In this document: in pieces, positions 21,887-31,561 of the stretch
Layout: every line of letters starts with the position of its first letter
How positions within the stretch are numbered: position 1 is the stretch's first letter
NCBI RefSeq assembly: GCF_004135975.1
Contig: NZ_CP026538.1
Span: forward strand, 1-64,000
Direction: 5' to 3'
Length of the DNA: 64,000 nucleotides
Source: Solidesulfovibrio carbinolicus
GTDB lineage: Bacteria; Desulfobacterota; Desulfovibrionia; Desulfovibrionales; Desulfovibrionaceae
Position numbers and translations under genes: made by a program
The notes under the pieces: generated by a model
What the model saw: the letters and a program-made list of their open reading frames with translations, nothing else
What the model was told of the DNA's origin: nothing
Database searches by the model: none

Positions 21887-22518
21887 AATGCCTTTCCCTT
21901 CTCGGACGTGTGGCCCTGACCGGGCTTTTGGCCGTGTCCCTGGCCGGCTGCTTCGGCAAGCCGCCGCCCGAACAGCGCTATCTGCGCGTGGCCCTGGGCG
22001 AGACCCCCTGCCCGGGCTCGGCCAGCCAGCAGCACCGGCTGCCCATCGCCTTCAAGCCGCTGAGGACCATGGAAAACCTCGACCGCACCGCGGTCATGAC
22101 GGCCCAGAACAACGTGCTGACCGCCAGCCTGCAGTACTACTGGGAAGGCGCGCCCCAGGACGTGGTCGGAACCACCCTGCGCCAGGGGCTGGAATGCCAG
22201 TCCTCGGCCGTGACCCCTGTGGACTACCAACCCCGTGTGGACCGCTCGGCCGTGCTGTCCGGCGAACTCACCGCCTTCAACGTGGACTACACCGACGGCG
22301 GCCGGTTCGTGGTGTCCCTGCGGCTGGACCTCTGGAGCAAGGACATGGGCACGCGGCTGTCCTCGGGCGAGTTCAACGCCTATGCGCCGCTGACCGACTT
22401 CAAGGGGTCCACCATCGCCGCCGCCGCGTCCGATGCCCTGGGCCGGATCGTGCCCAAGGTGGTTACCTGGATGGACCAGGGTCTGCCCAAGCTCGAAAAG
22501 GCCGTGGAGCGGCAATAG
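21883..22518 (+). CDS. ABC-transport auxiliary lipoprotein (PqiC/DUF330-like)
   Basis: A 211-residue lipoprotein with signal VALTGLLAVSLAGC and Cys at residue 23. The body resembles the ABC-type transport auxiliary component family (PqiC/YmbA), with YLRVALG near the N-terminus and a final ASDALGRIVPKVVTWM helix. It overlaps the MCE gene. It may dock the MCE tail to the outer membrane in place of MlaA/MlaC, neither of which is seen here. Family call is by pattern and moderately sure. Confidence 0.78.
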   Translation: MKCLSLLGRVALTGLLAVSLAGCFGKPPPEQRYLRVALGETPCPGSASQQHRLPIAFKPLRTMENLDRTAVMTAQNNVLTASLQYYWEGAPQDVVGTTLRQGLECQSSAVTPVDYQPRVDRSAVLSGELTAFNVDYTDGGRFVVSLRLDLWSKDMGTRLSSGEFNAYAPLTDFKGSTIAAAASDALGRIVPKVVTWMDQGLPKLEKAVERQ

Positions 22519-22561
22519 CGCTCCCGGACGCGACACGACAACGACGCGGGAGCGCGTGGCC

Positions 22562-23185
22562 TCAGGTCGCGTGCTCCCGCGCAGCCAGACCGGAAAGCAA
22601 CAGCGAACACATCTGCTCGCCCAGGGCCAAAATCTCCAGCCGATCCCCGGCGCAAGGCTCCAGACGACCGCTGATGGCCAGCTCCGTGACCCCGTGGACC
22701 ATGGACCACACGGCCGTGGCCTTGGCTTCGTCATCCACCTCACCAAGGGTTCCCGCCGCCCTGCCCCGGGCCATGGCCCCAAGCAAGGCCTCATAGGCGG
22801 CTTGTCCGGCCTGGGCCAGTTCCGGCTGATCGCCGACGCCTGGTTGCTGCTGGCCAAACATCAGCCGGTACATGGCCGGCGCATCCATGCCCAGTTCCAT
22901 ATAGCGCCGACAGGCGACCAGATATTCCCGTTGCGGATCGTCCCCATGTGCGGCGGCCACGGCGACAAGCGTCTCGGCCAGCCGGGCGAAGCCCCGCGCG
23001 GCCAGGGCGGCCAAGAGATCGGCCTTGTCCGCGAAATGCCGGTACGGCGCGGCGTGGCTCACCCCGGTGGTCCGGGCCAGGGCGCGCATGCTGAGCCCCT
23101 CCACGCCTTTGGTCTCCAGCAGTTTCTCCCCGGCATCCAGAAGCGCCTGGCGCAAATTTCCATGATGATAGTCGTCTTGGGCCAT
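22562..23185 (-). CDS. TetR-family transcriptional regulator
   Basis: A 207-residue repressor. The N-terminal helix-turn-helix is LSMRALARTTGVSHAAPYRHFADKADL-like (residues about 30-55) and is followed by a C-terminal domain of the TetR_C_33 kind (MELGMDAPAMYRLMFG). AGAGGA lies before ATG on the minus strand. It is divergent from a two-domain flavoprotein gene with an inverted repeat between them, so it probably controls that gene and itself. Confidence 0.88.
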   Translation of the reverse strand: MAQDDYHHGNLRQALLDAGEKLLETKGVEGLSMRALARTTGVSHAAPYRHFADKADLLAALAARGFARLAETLVAVAAAHGDDPQREYLVACRRYMELGMDAPAMYRLMFGQQQPGVGDQPELAQAGQAAYEALLGAMARGRAAGTLGEVDDEAKATAVWSMVHGVTELAISGRLEPCAGDRLEILALGEQMCSLLLSGLAAREHAT

Positions 23186-23207
23186 TGGTTCCTCTTGGGG
23201 GCTAAAG

Positions 23208-23222
23208 CAACAAAAAATGTTG
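23208..23222. promoter_or_regulatory. Candidate TetR operator
   Basis: CAACA-AAAAA-TGTTG, a perfect five-bp dyad around an A tract in the 88-base space between the TetR gene and the divergent flavoprotein gene. Shape and location suit an operator; it is short, so chance cannot be excluded. Confidence 0.5.
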
Positions 23223-23273
23223 ACGCTGTCTACATGAAAAATTATCAGTGGCTCGAAGACGAAGGAGGGGATC

Positions 23274-24551
23274 ATGGCCGAAAACTGGCTGGTGCTCGAT
23301 GCCCTGGGCGCGGCGGGCGAAGTCGGCGAGGCGCTGCGTAAGGCTGTGCAAGGCGAAGCGGCGTCCAGGGGCGTGTCGTGTCGGTTCGTGACTATCCCGT
23401 CGTCCGGTTTGCCGTCGTGCCGGGGATGTTTTTCCTGCTGGACCAAAACGCCGGGCCAGTGCCGTCTGGCCGACGACGGTCTGGGCTTGTCGGCGTCCAT
23501 TGCCGCCAGCACGGCCGTGGTCCTGCTCACCCCGGTGGTCCTGGGCGGTCATGCCCCGGGGTTGCGACTGTCCATGGAACGGGCGGTGCTGCCCAATCTG
23601 CTGCCTTACTTCTCCAAGATCGATGGCCGGTCGCGTCATCCCAACCGCTACCCTAGCCCGCCGGCCCTGTACGGCATTGGCCTGACCGTCGAACGCGACC
23701 CGGAATCGGCGGGGCTTTTTTGCAGCCTTGTGGCGCGCAACGCGTCCAACATGCGTTCGCCCAGGCACGGGGCGGGCGTGGTGTGCAGGGCTGAAGGCGA
23801 GGCCGGGGCGGCAGCCGTGGTCAAGTCGGTTTTGGGCGATGGTGTGCGGCCCGACGCCCGGCCGCTTTCCATCGTGGCCTTGCTCGGTTCGCCCAAGCCG
23901 CGCGGCGGGGTCTCGGCGTCGCTGGCGAACCATGTGCAGGCTTGGCTGACGGGCCATGGGGCGGTGGTGCGGCCGTTTTCCTTGGCGGCCGCCCGGCAGG
24001 ACGAAGAGGCGTTCGGGGCCATGGCCGAGGCGTTGGGCGAGGCCGACGGCGCGTATCTGTCGTTTCCGGTCTATGCCGACGCCATCCCGGGCGCGGCGGT
24101 GGAGGTGCTGGAGCGGCTGTGCGCCTATCGCCGGGAGATCGCGCCGGATGGGGCGCAAGGTTTTTTTGCCGTGGCCAATTGCGGGTTTCCCGAGCCGGCC
24201 AACTGTGAAGCGCCTTTGGCGATGTGTCGGTTGTTCGCCCGGCAGGCGGATTTTGCCTGGCTTGGCGGCGTGGGCGTCGGCGGCGGCGGCCTGTACGAGG
24301 GCCGGCCGCTTTCGTCTTTTGGCTTCCTGAGCGCGGCCGCGCGGCGGGCCTTGGAGGCCAAGGCGGCGCTGCTGGTGTCGCCGATGCCGCCGGATCTGGC
24401 CCAGACCGGCGATATTCTGATCCCCTGCCCCCTGCCGGACCGGGTCTATCAATGGATGGCCGACCGGGGCTGGCAAAAGGCGCTAGGCGGCAAGGACGGA
24501 ATACGGGATGCTCTCGCCCGGCCCTATGCCGTGCCCGGCGCTTCTTCGTAA
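23274..24551 (+). CDS. Two-domain NADPH-dependent FMN reductase-like flavoprotein
   Basis: 425 residues arranged as two flavodoxin-like halves. The first (1-200) has a cluster SCRGCFSCWTKTPGQC resembling the compact cysteine motif of iron-sulfur flavoproteins. The second (about 205-400) restarts with SIVALLGSPKPRGGVSASLA, an FMN reductase phosphate loop. Such proteins reduce quinones, metals or drugs using flavin. The substrate is unknown. It is divergent from a TetR repressor, suggesting an inducible response. Confidence 0.75.
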   Translation: MAENWLVLDALGAAGEVGEALRKAVQGEAASRGVSCRFVTIPSSGLPSCRGCFSCWTKTPGQCRLADDGLGLSASIAASTAVVLLTPVVLGGHAPGLRLSMERAVLPNLLPYFSKIDGRSRHPNRYPSPPALYGIGLTVERDPESAGLFCSLVARNASNMRSPRHGAGVVCRAEGEAGAAAVVKSVLGDGVRPDARPLSIVALLGSPKPRGGVSASLANHVQAWLTGHGAVVRPFSLAAARQDEEAFGAMAEALGEADGAYLSFPVYADAIPGAAVEVLERLCAYRREIAPDGAQGFFAVANCGFPEPANCEAPLAMCRLFARQADFAWLGGVGVGGGGLYEGRPLSSFGFLSAAARRALEAKAALLVSPMPPDLAQTGDILIPCPLPDRVYQWMADRGWQKALGGKDGIRDALARPYAVPGASS

Positions 24552-24591
24552 CTCTCCGCCCTCCGCCTCAATACAGCCCTCCCCTACACCC

Positions 24592-24640
24592 ATTCGGGGG
24601 GTCCGGGGGGGCGGTCGGCCCCCGGCCGCCGGAGGCCTCT
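24592..24640. repeat. GC-rich palindromic intergenic repeat (type a)
   Basis: Contains GGGGGGTCCGGGGG, a CCCCCGG arm and GCCGCCGGAGGC. It sits between two convergent gene ends and matches copies near 33 kb, 42 kb, 55.6 kb and 56.8 kb, with a diverged centre. Confidence 0.75.
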
Positions 24641-24644
24641 TCTC

Positions 24645-25661
24645 CTACCGCAATCCCCCCGCCATTTTCAGATACATCTCCCGCACCTGCACCTGCAGCG
24701 GCAAATGTTCGTCGGTGGCGAGCATGGCGTAGGCCTTGCGCAGTTCCCCGTCCACGGCGCTTATGGCGGCCAGCCGTCTGGCCGGCGCGCCGGCGGCGGC
24801 CAGTTCCTCGGCCAGGGCGATGATGTGCCGGGCGCGTTGCACCAGGGTATGGTTGGCCAGCACGTGGCGTTTGCCGGCCCGAGCCAGGGCGGCCAGGGCA
24901 GCCGGGTCGGCCAGGGCGGCCTTGGCCGTGGCGGCGGCCTGGACGGCGTCGCCACGGGGGTAGGTCAGGACGTCGGTGCCGGGAGTGAAGAGTTCGGCCA
25001 AGCCGTTGCCGGTCGCTTCGGTGAGCACGGCCGCGCCGCAGGCCATGGCCTCGAACAGGCGGAAATTGAGCTCCCCGGCCGCGCTTTGGTTGAGCACGAT
25101 CCGGCTGCGTCCGAAGACGGGGGCGTACGCGCCCTGTTTGCAGAAAAGCGGCGCGGCGGTCTTGAAGGCGTCGAGAAACGGCTTGCGTCCGGGGTTGGCC
25201 GCGCCGCCGAAGGTGCCGACAAACGACACCGGGATGTCGCGTTCGCCTCCCGGGTCCACGTCCCTGGCCGGATCGCAGAAAAGCGGCAGCCACTGGGCCG
25301 GCCGGCCGGTCGGCGCGGTGGCGAACAGCGGCAGATAATCCTTCTGGGCCACCAGCACGGCGTCGAAGGCGGCGCTGTAGGGCATGTGCCAGGGATGCAT
25401 GTACTGGTCCACGGAATAGCCGATGACCACCGAGGGCAGGCGCTCGAAGCCGAACACCCAGGGCGGCTGGCAGGCGTCGTACCACAGCACGAGATCGGGC
25501 TTGAAGCCTCGCGCGGCCAGGACTTCCAGGAATTTCGAGGCGGTTAGCGGCTCGATCAGGCGCACGTCGGCGCTTGCCGTGCCGCTTATGGTCAGCACGT
25601 CGTGGCCGAGCTTGCGCAAGATGGCGGCAAAGCCCATGTGGTGCAGGGTGACGATGCGCAT
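24645..25661 (-). CDS. CgeB-like glycosyltransferase (family-4-type fold)
   Basis: 338-residue predicted glycosyltransferase. The N-terminal half ([28 protein letters not shown]) resembles the DUF3880-type domain. The C-terminal half has the GT-B donor region [17 protein letters not shown], with a glutamate at the expected nucleotide-sugar contact. Such proteins decorate spore coats, flagellin or surface sugars; the acceptor is unknown. It is transcribed against its neighbours and separated from ilvD by about 100 bases. Confidence 0.8.
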   Translation of the reverse strand: MRIVTLHHMGFAAILRKLGHDVLTISGTASADVRLIEPLTASKFLEVLAARGFKPDLVLWYDACQPPWVFGFERLPSVVIGYSVDQYMHPWHMPYSAAFDAVLVAQKDYLPLFATAPTGRPAQWLPLFCDPARDVDPGGERDIPVSFVGTFGGAANPGRKPFLDAFKTAAPLFCKQGAYAPVFGRSRIVLNQSAAGELNFRLFEAMACGAAVLTEATGNGLAELFTPGTDVLTYPRGDAVQAAATAKAALADPAALAALARAGKRHVLANHTLVQRARHIIALAEELAAAGAPARRLAAISAVDGELRKAYAMLATDEHLPLQVQVREMYLKMAGGLR

Positions 25662-25767
25662 GGGGGAAAAGGGGCCTCAGGGCCGGGCGCTTGCCAGCCG
25701 GCCGGTGAATGTGGGAAACTTGGGGTCGCGGCCAAAAGCCGGACAACCCTCCGCCAAGGACATCGTC

Positions 25768-27444
25768 ATGCGCAGCTCGCTTTTCAAGTCCGGGCTTGAA
25801 AAAGCCCCTCACCGTTCATTGCTCTACGCCCTGGGCCTGACCAAGGAAGAAATGCGCCGCCCGCTTATCGGCGTCGTCAATTCCGCCAACGAGGTCGTGC
25901 CCGGCCACATCCATTTGAACACCATCGCCGAAGCGGTCAAGGCCGGCATCCGTCTGGCCGGCGGCACGCCCATGACCTTCCCGGTCATCGGCGTGTGCGA
26001 CGGCCTGGCCATGAACCACGCCGGCATGCACTTTTCCCTGGTCAGCCGCGAGATCATCGCCGACTCCATCGAGATCATGGCCAGCGCCCATCCCTTTGAC
26101 GCGCTGGTGTGCATCCCCAACTGCGACAAGGTCGTGCCCGGGATGCTCATGGCCATGCTGCGTCTCAACATCCCGGCCGTCATCGTCAGCGGCGGACCCA
26201 TGTTGGCCGGCACCACCTCCGAGGGCAGCTTCGACCTCATCGACGTGTTCGAGGCCGTGGGCAAGTTCAAGCGCGGGGCCATAAACGAAGAACAGCTGGA
26301 AGAGCTTGAGGAAAACGCCTGTCCGGGCTGCGGCTCGTGTTCGGGCATGTTCACGGCCAACTCCATGAACTGCCTGTCCGAGTCCGTGGGCCTGGGGCTT
26401 CCCGGCAACGGCACCATCCCGGCCGTGTCGGCCAAACGGGTGCGTCTGGCCAAAACGGCCGGCATGCGGGTCATGGATCTGCTGGAAAAAAACATCCGCC
26501 CCCGGGACATCGTCACGGCCAAGAGCATCGAAAACGCCGTGACCATGGACATGGCCCTGGGCTGCTCCACCAACACCGTGCTGCACCTGCCGGCGGTCTT
26601 TGCCGAGGCCGGCTTGCCGCTCACTCTGGACATCTTTGACGCGATTTCCCGCAAGACCCCCAATTTGTGCAAGCTCTCCCCGGCCGGCAAGCACTACCTC
26701 GACGACCTGGAACGGGCCGGCGGCATCCCGGCCGTCATGTCCGAACTGGCCAAGCGGGGACTGCTCCATCTCGACGTCATGACCGCCACCGGCAAGACGC
26801 TCGGCGAGAACCTCGCCGACCTCAAGGCGCGGGTCAAAAACTTCGACGTCATCCGGGCCAAGGAGCCTTACGCCAACGAAGGCGGCATCGCGATTTTGCG
26901 CGGCAGCCTGGCCCCGGACGGCGCGGTGGTCAAGCAGTCGGCCGTGGCCCCCTCGATGATGCGCCACACCGGCCCGGCCCGGGTGTTCGACAGCGAGGAA
27001 GCGGCCAACACGGCCATTCTCGGCGGCGAGGTCCAGGCCGGCGACGTGGTGGTCATTCGCTACGAAGGCCCCCAAGGCGGCCCGGGGATGCGCGAGATGC
27101 TCTCGCCCACCTCCAACATCATGGGCATGGGCCTTGGGGAAACCGTGGCCCTTATCACCGACGGCCGCTTCAGCGGCGGCACGCGCGGCGCGGCCATCGG
27201 CCACGTCTCCCCGGAGGCGGCCGAGGGCGGCCCCATCGCGCTTATCCGCGACGGCGACACGATCGAGGTGGACATCCCGGCCCGCAAGCTCAACGTCCTG
27301 GTGGACGCCGCCGAGCTGGAAGCGCGCCGGGCCTCGGTCGTCGCGCCCGAGAAAGTCATCGAATCGCCGCTCTTGCGGCGCTATGCCTCCCTGGTCAAGT
27401 CCGCCGCCCAGGGCGCGGTCTACAAGGACCCGGCGGCGAAATAG
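25768..27444 (+). CDS. ilvD: Dihydroxy-acid dehydratase
   Basis: Fe-S enzyme converting 2,3-dihydroxy-acids to 2-keto-acids in valine, leucine and isoleucine synthesis. The full-length 558-residue protein has cysteines in GVCDG (77), IPNCDK (119) and CPGCGSC (185, 188, 191), and the C-terminal [20 protein letters not shown] block with the catalytic serine. AAGGA precedes ATG 25768; a longer frame is a shadow of the opposite glycosyltransferase gene. No other ilv genes adjoin. Confidence 0.96.
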   Translation: MRSSLFKSGLEKAPHRSLLYALGLTKEEMRRPLIGVVNSANEVVPGHIHLNTIAEAVKAGIRLAGGTPMTFPVIGVCDGLAMNHAGMHFSLVSREIIADSIEIMASAHPFDALVCIPNCDKVVPGMLMAMLRLNIPAVIVSGGPMLAGTTSEGSFDLIDVFEAVGKFKRGAINEEQLEELEENACPGCGSCSGMFTANSMNCLSESVGLGLPGNGTIPAVSAKRVRLAKTAGMRVMDLLEKNIRPRDIVTAKSIENAVTMDMALGCSTNTVLHLPAVFAEAGLPLTLDIFDAISRKTPNLCKLSPAGKHYLDDLERAGGIPAVMSELAKRGLLHLDVMTATGKTLGENLADLKARVKNFDVIRAKEPYANEGGIAILRGSLAPDGAVVKQSAVAPSMMRHTGPARVFDSEEAANTAILGGEVQAGDVVVIRYEGPQGGPGMREMLSPTSNIMGMGLGETVALITDGRFSGGTRGAAIGHVSPEAAEGGPIALIRDGDTIEVDIPARKLNVLVDAAELEARRASVVAPEKVIESPLLRRYASLVKSAAQGAVYKDPAAK

Positions 27445-27495
27445 GCCCCCTGCCCGCCTTATATCCCATCGCCACCGGGGCGACTGCGAGGGAGC

Positions 27496-28227
27496 ATGTG
27501 GGACAAGGAAACCGCCCGGCGTTATGACGCCTGGTTCCAGACCGGCCCGGGGGCCTTTGCCCTGGGCCGCGAGATGCGCCTGTTGGAGCGCATGACCGCG
27601 GCCTGGCCGCGTCGGGGCCAGCGGCTGCTGGAAATCGGCTGCGGCACGGGCGTCTTTCTGGACGCCCTGCACCAGGCCGGCTTCGACGTCACCGGGCTGG
27701 ACGCCTCGCCCCACATGCTCGAAGAGGCCCGGGAGCGCCTGGGAAACAAGGCCGATCTGCACCTGGGCGACGCCGGGCATCTGCCCTTTGACGACAAGCA
27801 GTTCGATTTCGCGGTGCTGCTCACCGTGCTGGAATTCTGCCCCGACCCCGGGCTGGTGCTGCGCGAGGCCGCCCGGGTGGCCCGCAAGGCCGTGTTGGTG
27901 GGGTTTTTAAACCGCGCCTCGTGCTATGGCCTCTCCTGCAAGCTCTGGCCCGGGACCACGGGCAAGCTCTTGCGCCACGCCTGCTGGTTCACGCCCTGGG
28001 GCCTGTCGCGGCTGGTGCGCCAAAACCTCGGCCCAAGGCCCATGCGGATGGGGTCGGTGCTGGTTGGTCCCAAGTCCACCTGGCGCGAGGCCACGCCCTG
28101 GCGGCAGCTCAATTCCTGGATGCTGCCCTTGCCGGTTGGGGCCGTGTGCGCCTGCGCCGTGAGCCTCACCCGGGAGCCGGTGGTGACGCCCTTGCCGGCC
28201 TTTCGGGCCGGGGTGTGCGCCGGCTGA
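27496..28227 (+). CDS. Class I SAM-dependent methyltransferase
   Basis: 243 residues with the SAM-binding motif LLEIGCGTGVFLDAL (about 44-58), acidic motif II VTGLDAS, and a post-motif DFAVLLTVLEFCPDP typical of the Methyltransf_11 group. The C-terminal part has several cysteines and Trp-rich stretches (CWFTPWGLSRLV) that might bind a hydrophobic substrate. Substrate unknown. It lies between ilvD and hisS in the same direction, 51 bases after ilvD. Confidence 0.85.
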   Translation: MWDKETARRYDAWFQTGPGAFALGREMRLLERMTAAWPRRGQRLLEIGCGTGVFLDALHQAGFDVTGLDASPHMLEEARERLGNKADLHLGDAGHLPFDDKQFDFAVLLTVLEFCPDPGLVLREAARVARKAVLVGFLNRASCYGLSCKLWPGTTGKLLRHACWFTPWGLSRLVRQNLGPRPMRMGSVLVGPKSTWREATPWRQLNSWMLPLPVGAVCACAVSLTREPVVTPLPAFRAGVCAG

Positions 28228-28316
28228 CAGCCCGGCTTTTGACAACGCCGGCCCGGTCATCTAAGCTAGCCTGTCTTTTTGACCTGCGCGAAGAACCTTC
28301 CACCCCGGCGGATTTC

Positions 28317-29582
28317 ATGGATAAAATACAGAAAATCAAGGGCTTTGCCGATCTTTTTCCGCCCGATTCCACGGTCTTTTCCTTCATCGAGGAAACCGCC
28401 CGACAGGTGTTTTCCCGCTACGGCTACAAGGAACTGCGTGTGCCGGTGCTGGAACGCACCGAACTTTTCTGCCGCTCCATCGGCGAAGAGACCGACGTGG
28501 TCCAGAAGGAAATGTACACCTTCCCGGACCGCAAGGGCCGTTCGCTGACGCTTCGCCCCGAAGCCACGGCCGGCGTCATGCGCGCTCTGGTCGAGGACGG
28601 CCGCGCTTCCGAGGGGCTGGCCAAGTATTTCGCCTACGGCCCGATGTTCCGCTACGAGCGGCCCCAAAAAGGCCGCATGCGCCAGTTCCACCAGATCGAC
28701 GTGGAAGCCGTGGGCTCGCCCGACGCGCTCCTCGACGCCGAAGTCCTGCTCATGCTGGACCAGTACCTGCGGGCGCTGGGCCTTACAAACCTCGTCATCG
28801 AGCTCAATTCCCTGGGCTGCAAGGCCTGCCGCCCGGTCTTCCTCGACACCCTGCGCGAATTCCTCAAAGGCATGCACAAGGAACAGCTCTGCGAGGACTG
28901 CATGCGCCGCAAGCTCAGCAACCCCCTGCGGGTGCTGGATTGCAAGGTGCCCCAGTGCAAGGAATTCACCGCCGACGCGCCCAAAATCACCGACCACCTC
29001 TGCCCGGACTGCGCCGACCACTTCGCCGCCGTGCGCCGGGTGCTGGACGGCGCGAACCTCACCTATACGCTGAACCCCCGCCTGGTGCGCGGCCTGGATT
29101 ACTACGTGCGCACCACCTTCGAGATCGTCTCCGGCGACATCGGCTCCCAGTCGTCCGTGGCCGGCGGCGGCCGCTACGACGGGCTGGTGCACTCCATCGG
29201 CGGCCCGGACGTGCCGGGCGTGGGCTTTGCCTGCGGCATGGAGCGCCTCGCCCTGCTCATCGACAAAAAGGCCGAACCGGCCCCGGATTTCGCCTTGGTG
29301 GTCCTGGACGCCACTGGCCTGGAACGCGGCCTGCTCCTGGCCCAGGAGCTGCGCGCCGCCGGCTTTGCCGGCGAAGCGCCCTACGCCGCCAAGAGCGCCA
29401 AAAGCCAGATGCGCGCCGCCGACAAGTCCGGCGCGGCCTTTTGCCTGGTGCTGGGTTCCGACGAACTGGCCGCCGGCACGGTGGTGGTCAAGAACATGCG
29501 GGCCGGGGGCCAGGAAACCGTCAGCCAGGACCTGCTCCCCGCCCACCTGCGGGCGCGACTGGTCGCCGGGCAGGAAGATTAG
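28317..29582 (+). CDS. hisS: Histidyl-tRNA synthetase
   Basis: Class II synthetase charging tRNA-His. The 421 residues show motif 1 region, motif 2 (MFRYERPQKGRMRQFHQID), the histidine-specific LVRGLDYYVRTTFEI, motif 3 GVGFACGMERLALL, and a C-terminal anticodon-binding domain. A cysteine-rich insertion (CKACRP, CEDCMRRK, CPDCADHF) is the kind found in the bacterial long-insert group. ATG 28317 begins MDKIQKIKGFADLFP, the usual start. Confidence 0.96.
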   Translation: MDKIQKIKGFADLFPPDSTVFSFIEETARQVFSRYGYKELRVPVLERTELFCRSIGEETDVVQKEMYTFPDRKGRSLTLRPEATAGVMRALVEDGRASEGLAKYFAYGPMFRYERPQKGRMRQFHQIDVEAVGSPDALLDAEVLLMLDQYLRALGLTNLVIELNSLGCKACRPVFLDTLREFLKGMHKEQLCEDCMRRKLSNPLRVLDCKVPQCKEFTADAPKITDHLCPDCADHFAAVRRVLDGANLTYTLNPRLVRGLDYYVRTTFEIVSGDIGSQSSVAGGGRYDGLVHSIGGPDVPGVGFACGMERLALLIDKKAEPAPDFALVVLDATGLERGLLLAQELRAAGFAGEAPYAAKSAKSQMRAADKSGAAFCLVLGSDELAAGTVVVKNMRAGGQETVSQDLLPAHLRARLVAGQED

Positions 29583-29588
29583 AAGATT

Positions 29589-29636
29589 GGGGCTCCGCCC
29601 CAAGCCCCGCCGGGGGCCTTAGGCCCCCGGACCCCC
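29589..29636. repeat. GC-rich palindromic intergenic repeat (type b)
   Basis: Two hairpins in a row, GGGGCTCCGCCCC followed by a GGGGGCC/GGCCCCC dyad ending CGGACCCCC. It begins seven bases after the hisS stop. A second copy, in the opposite order, lies near 49.8 kb. Confidence 0.75.
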
Positions 29637-29695
29637 ATTACGGGATATTTCGTACTCCAACCGCACGAAACCTATTGAAAGTTTTTGAAAAGGGG

Positions 29696-29733
29696 TGTGG
29701 GGAAAAACGTTTTTCAAAAAGTTTTTCCCCACA
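29696..29733. promoter_or_regulatory. Inverted repeat just upstream of aspS
   Basis: Perfect 13-bp arms TGTGGGGAAAAAC and GTTTTTCCCCACA around a 12-base loop, itself partly self-complementary. It ends 19 bases before the aspS ATG, so it would fold in the leader or terminate hisS messages. A T tract is present inside the right arm, not after it. Confidence 0.6.
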
Positions 29734-29752
29734 TTAAAAAGGATCACACGAC

Positions 29753-31558
29753 ATGAGCGAGACCACGGCCCTGGACACCATGGGCGATTGGCGGCGCAGC
29801 CATGATTGCGGCGCGTTGACGGCTTCCGACGTCGGCAGCGAAGTCTGCCTCATGGGCTGGGCCCAGTTCCGCCGCGACCACGGCGGGCTCATTTTCATCG
29901 ACCTGCGCGACCGGGGCGGCCTTACCCAGGTCGTTTTTTGCCCCGAGGGCAGCCAGGCCGAGCTGGAGCGCGCCCATGTGCTGCGCACCGAATACGTCCT
30001 GGCCGTCAAGGGCCGGGTGCGCGCCCGCCCCGAGGGTATGGCCAATCCCAATATGCCCACCGGCGCGATCGAGGTGGAAGTCAAGGAGTTCAAGCTCCTC
30101 AACACTGCCGCCACGCCGCCCTTCCCCATCGAGGACCGCATCGACGCCTCCGAGATGCTGCGGCTCAAGTACCGTTACCTTGACCTGCGCCGGCCCAAGC
30201 TCGCGGCCAACTTCATCCTGCGCAACAAGGCGGTCCAGAGCATCCGCCGTTATCTCGACCAACTGGGATTCCTGGAAGTCGAAACCCCGGTGCTCACCAA
30301 GTCCACCCCCGAGGGCGCGCGCGATTTCCTGGTCCCCAGCCGGGTCAACAACGGCTCGTTCTACGCCCTGCCCCAGTCGCCCCAGCTGTTCAAGCAGCTG
30401 CTCATGATGGCCGGTTTCGACCGCTACTATCAGGTCGTCAAATGCTTCCGCGACGAGGACTTGCGCGCCGACCGCCAGCCGGAGTTCACCCAGGTGGACA
30501 TCGAGATGAGCTTTGTCGACGAGGAGCAGGTCATGGGCATGGCCGAGACCATGGTCAAGACCATGTTCCGCGAGGCCGCTGGCGTCGCGCTGCCCGAAGT
30601 CTTCCCGCGCATGCCCTTTGCCGAGGCCATCCGTGACTACGGCCTGGACAAGCCCGACATCCGCTTTGGCCTGAAACTCGTGGACGTCACCTCCATCGTC
30701 AAAAACTCCGGTTTCCAGGTCTTTGCCAAGGCCGAGCTGGTCAAGGGCATCCGCGTGCCCGGCGGCGCGGCCCTGTCGCGCAAGGAGATCGACGACTTCA
30801 CCGAGTTCGTCAAAATCTACGGGGCCAAGGGCCTGGCCTGGATCAAGATCAAGGAAGACGAGTGGCAGTCGCCTTTTGCCAAGTTCTTAAGCGACGAAGA
30901 GAAAAAGGGCCTCACCGAAGCCTTTGGCCTTGAAGTCGGCGACATCGTTTTCTTCCAGGCCGGCGCGGCGGACATGGTCAACAACGCCCTGGGCTATCTG
31001 CGCCTCCAGCTTGGCGAACGCTTCGAAATGATCCCCGAGGGCAGCTTCGCTCCGGTCTGGATCACCGATTTTCCGCTTTTGGAATACGATCCCGAGGCCA
31101 AGCGCTGGGCGGCCCGCCACCATCCCTTCACCTCGCCCCAGCCCGGCCAGCTCGGAACCCTGGAGTCCGCTCCCGGCGAAGCCCTGGCCCGGGCCTATGA
31201 CCTGGTCCTTAACGGCAGCGAGATCGGCGGCGGCTCCATCCGTATCCACGACCGCGAGACCCAGCGGGCCATGTTCGCCGTGCTGGGCATCGACGCGAAG
31301 GAGGCCGAGGACAAGTTCGGCTTTCTGCTGCGCGCCCTGGAGTACGGCGCGCCGCCCCACGGCGGCATTGCCTTTGGCCTGGACCGCCTTATCATGATCC
31401 TGGCCGGGGCCAAGTCCATTCGCGACGTCATCGCCTTCCCCAAGACCCAGAAGGCTTTGTGCCTCATGACCGAAGCCCCGGGCGAGGTGTCCACCAACCA
31501 GTTGCGCGAACTGGGCATCAAACTGCGCACGCGCGACAAGGATAAGGAACAATCCTGA
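29753..31558 (+). CDS. aspS: Aspartyl-tRNA synthetase
   Basis: Class IIb synthetase charging tRNA-Asp, possibly also tRNA-Asn. The 601-residue length is that of the bacterial type with the GAD insertion. Seen: N-terminal OB fold (VCLMGWAQFRRDHGGLIFIDLRD), motif 2 RCFRDEDLRADRQPEF-like block, GIAFGLDRLIM (motif 3) and the ALEYGAPPHGG loop. AAAAGGA lies upstream of ATG. def starts three bases after its stop. Confidence 0.97.
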   Translation: MSETTALDTMGDWRRSHDCGALTASDVGSEVCLMGWAQFRRDHGGLIFIDLRDRGGLTQVVFCPEGSQAELERAHVLRTEYVLAVKGRVRARPEGMANPNMPTGAIEVEVKEFKLLNTAATPPFPIEDRIDASEMLRLKYRYLDLRRPKLAANFILRNKAVQSIRRYLDQLGFLEVETPVLTKSTPEGARDFLVPSRVNNGSFYALPQSPQLFKQLLMMAGFDRYYQVVKCFRDEDLRADRQPEFTQVDIEMSFVDEEQVMGMAETMVKTMFREAAGVALPEVFPRMPFAEAIRDYGLDKPDIRFGLKLVDVTSIVKNSGFQVFAKAELVKGIRVPGGAALSRKEIDDFTEFVKIYGAKGLAWIKIKEDEWQSPFAKFLSDEEKKGLTEAFGLEVGDIVFFQAGAADMVNNALGYLRLQLGERFEMIPEGSFAPVWITDFPLLEYDPEAKRWAARHHPFTSPQPGQLGTLESAPGEALARAYDLVLNGSEIGGGSIRIHDRETQRAMFAVLGIDAKEAEDKFGFLLRALEYGAPPHGGIAFGLDRLIMILAGAKSIRDVIAFPKTQKALCLMTEAPGEVSTNQLRELGIKLRTRDKDKEQS

Positions 31559-31561
31559 CCC

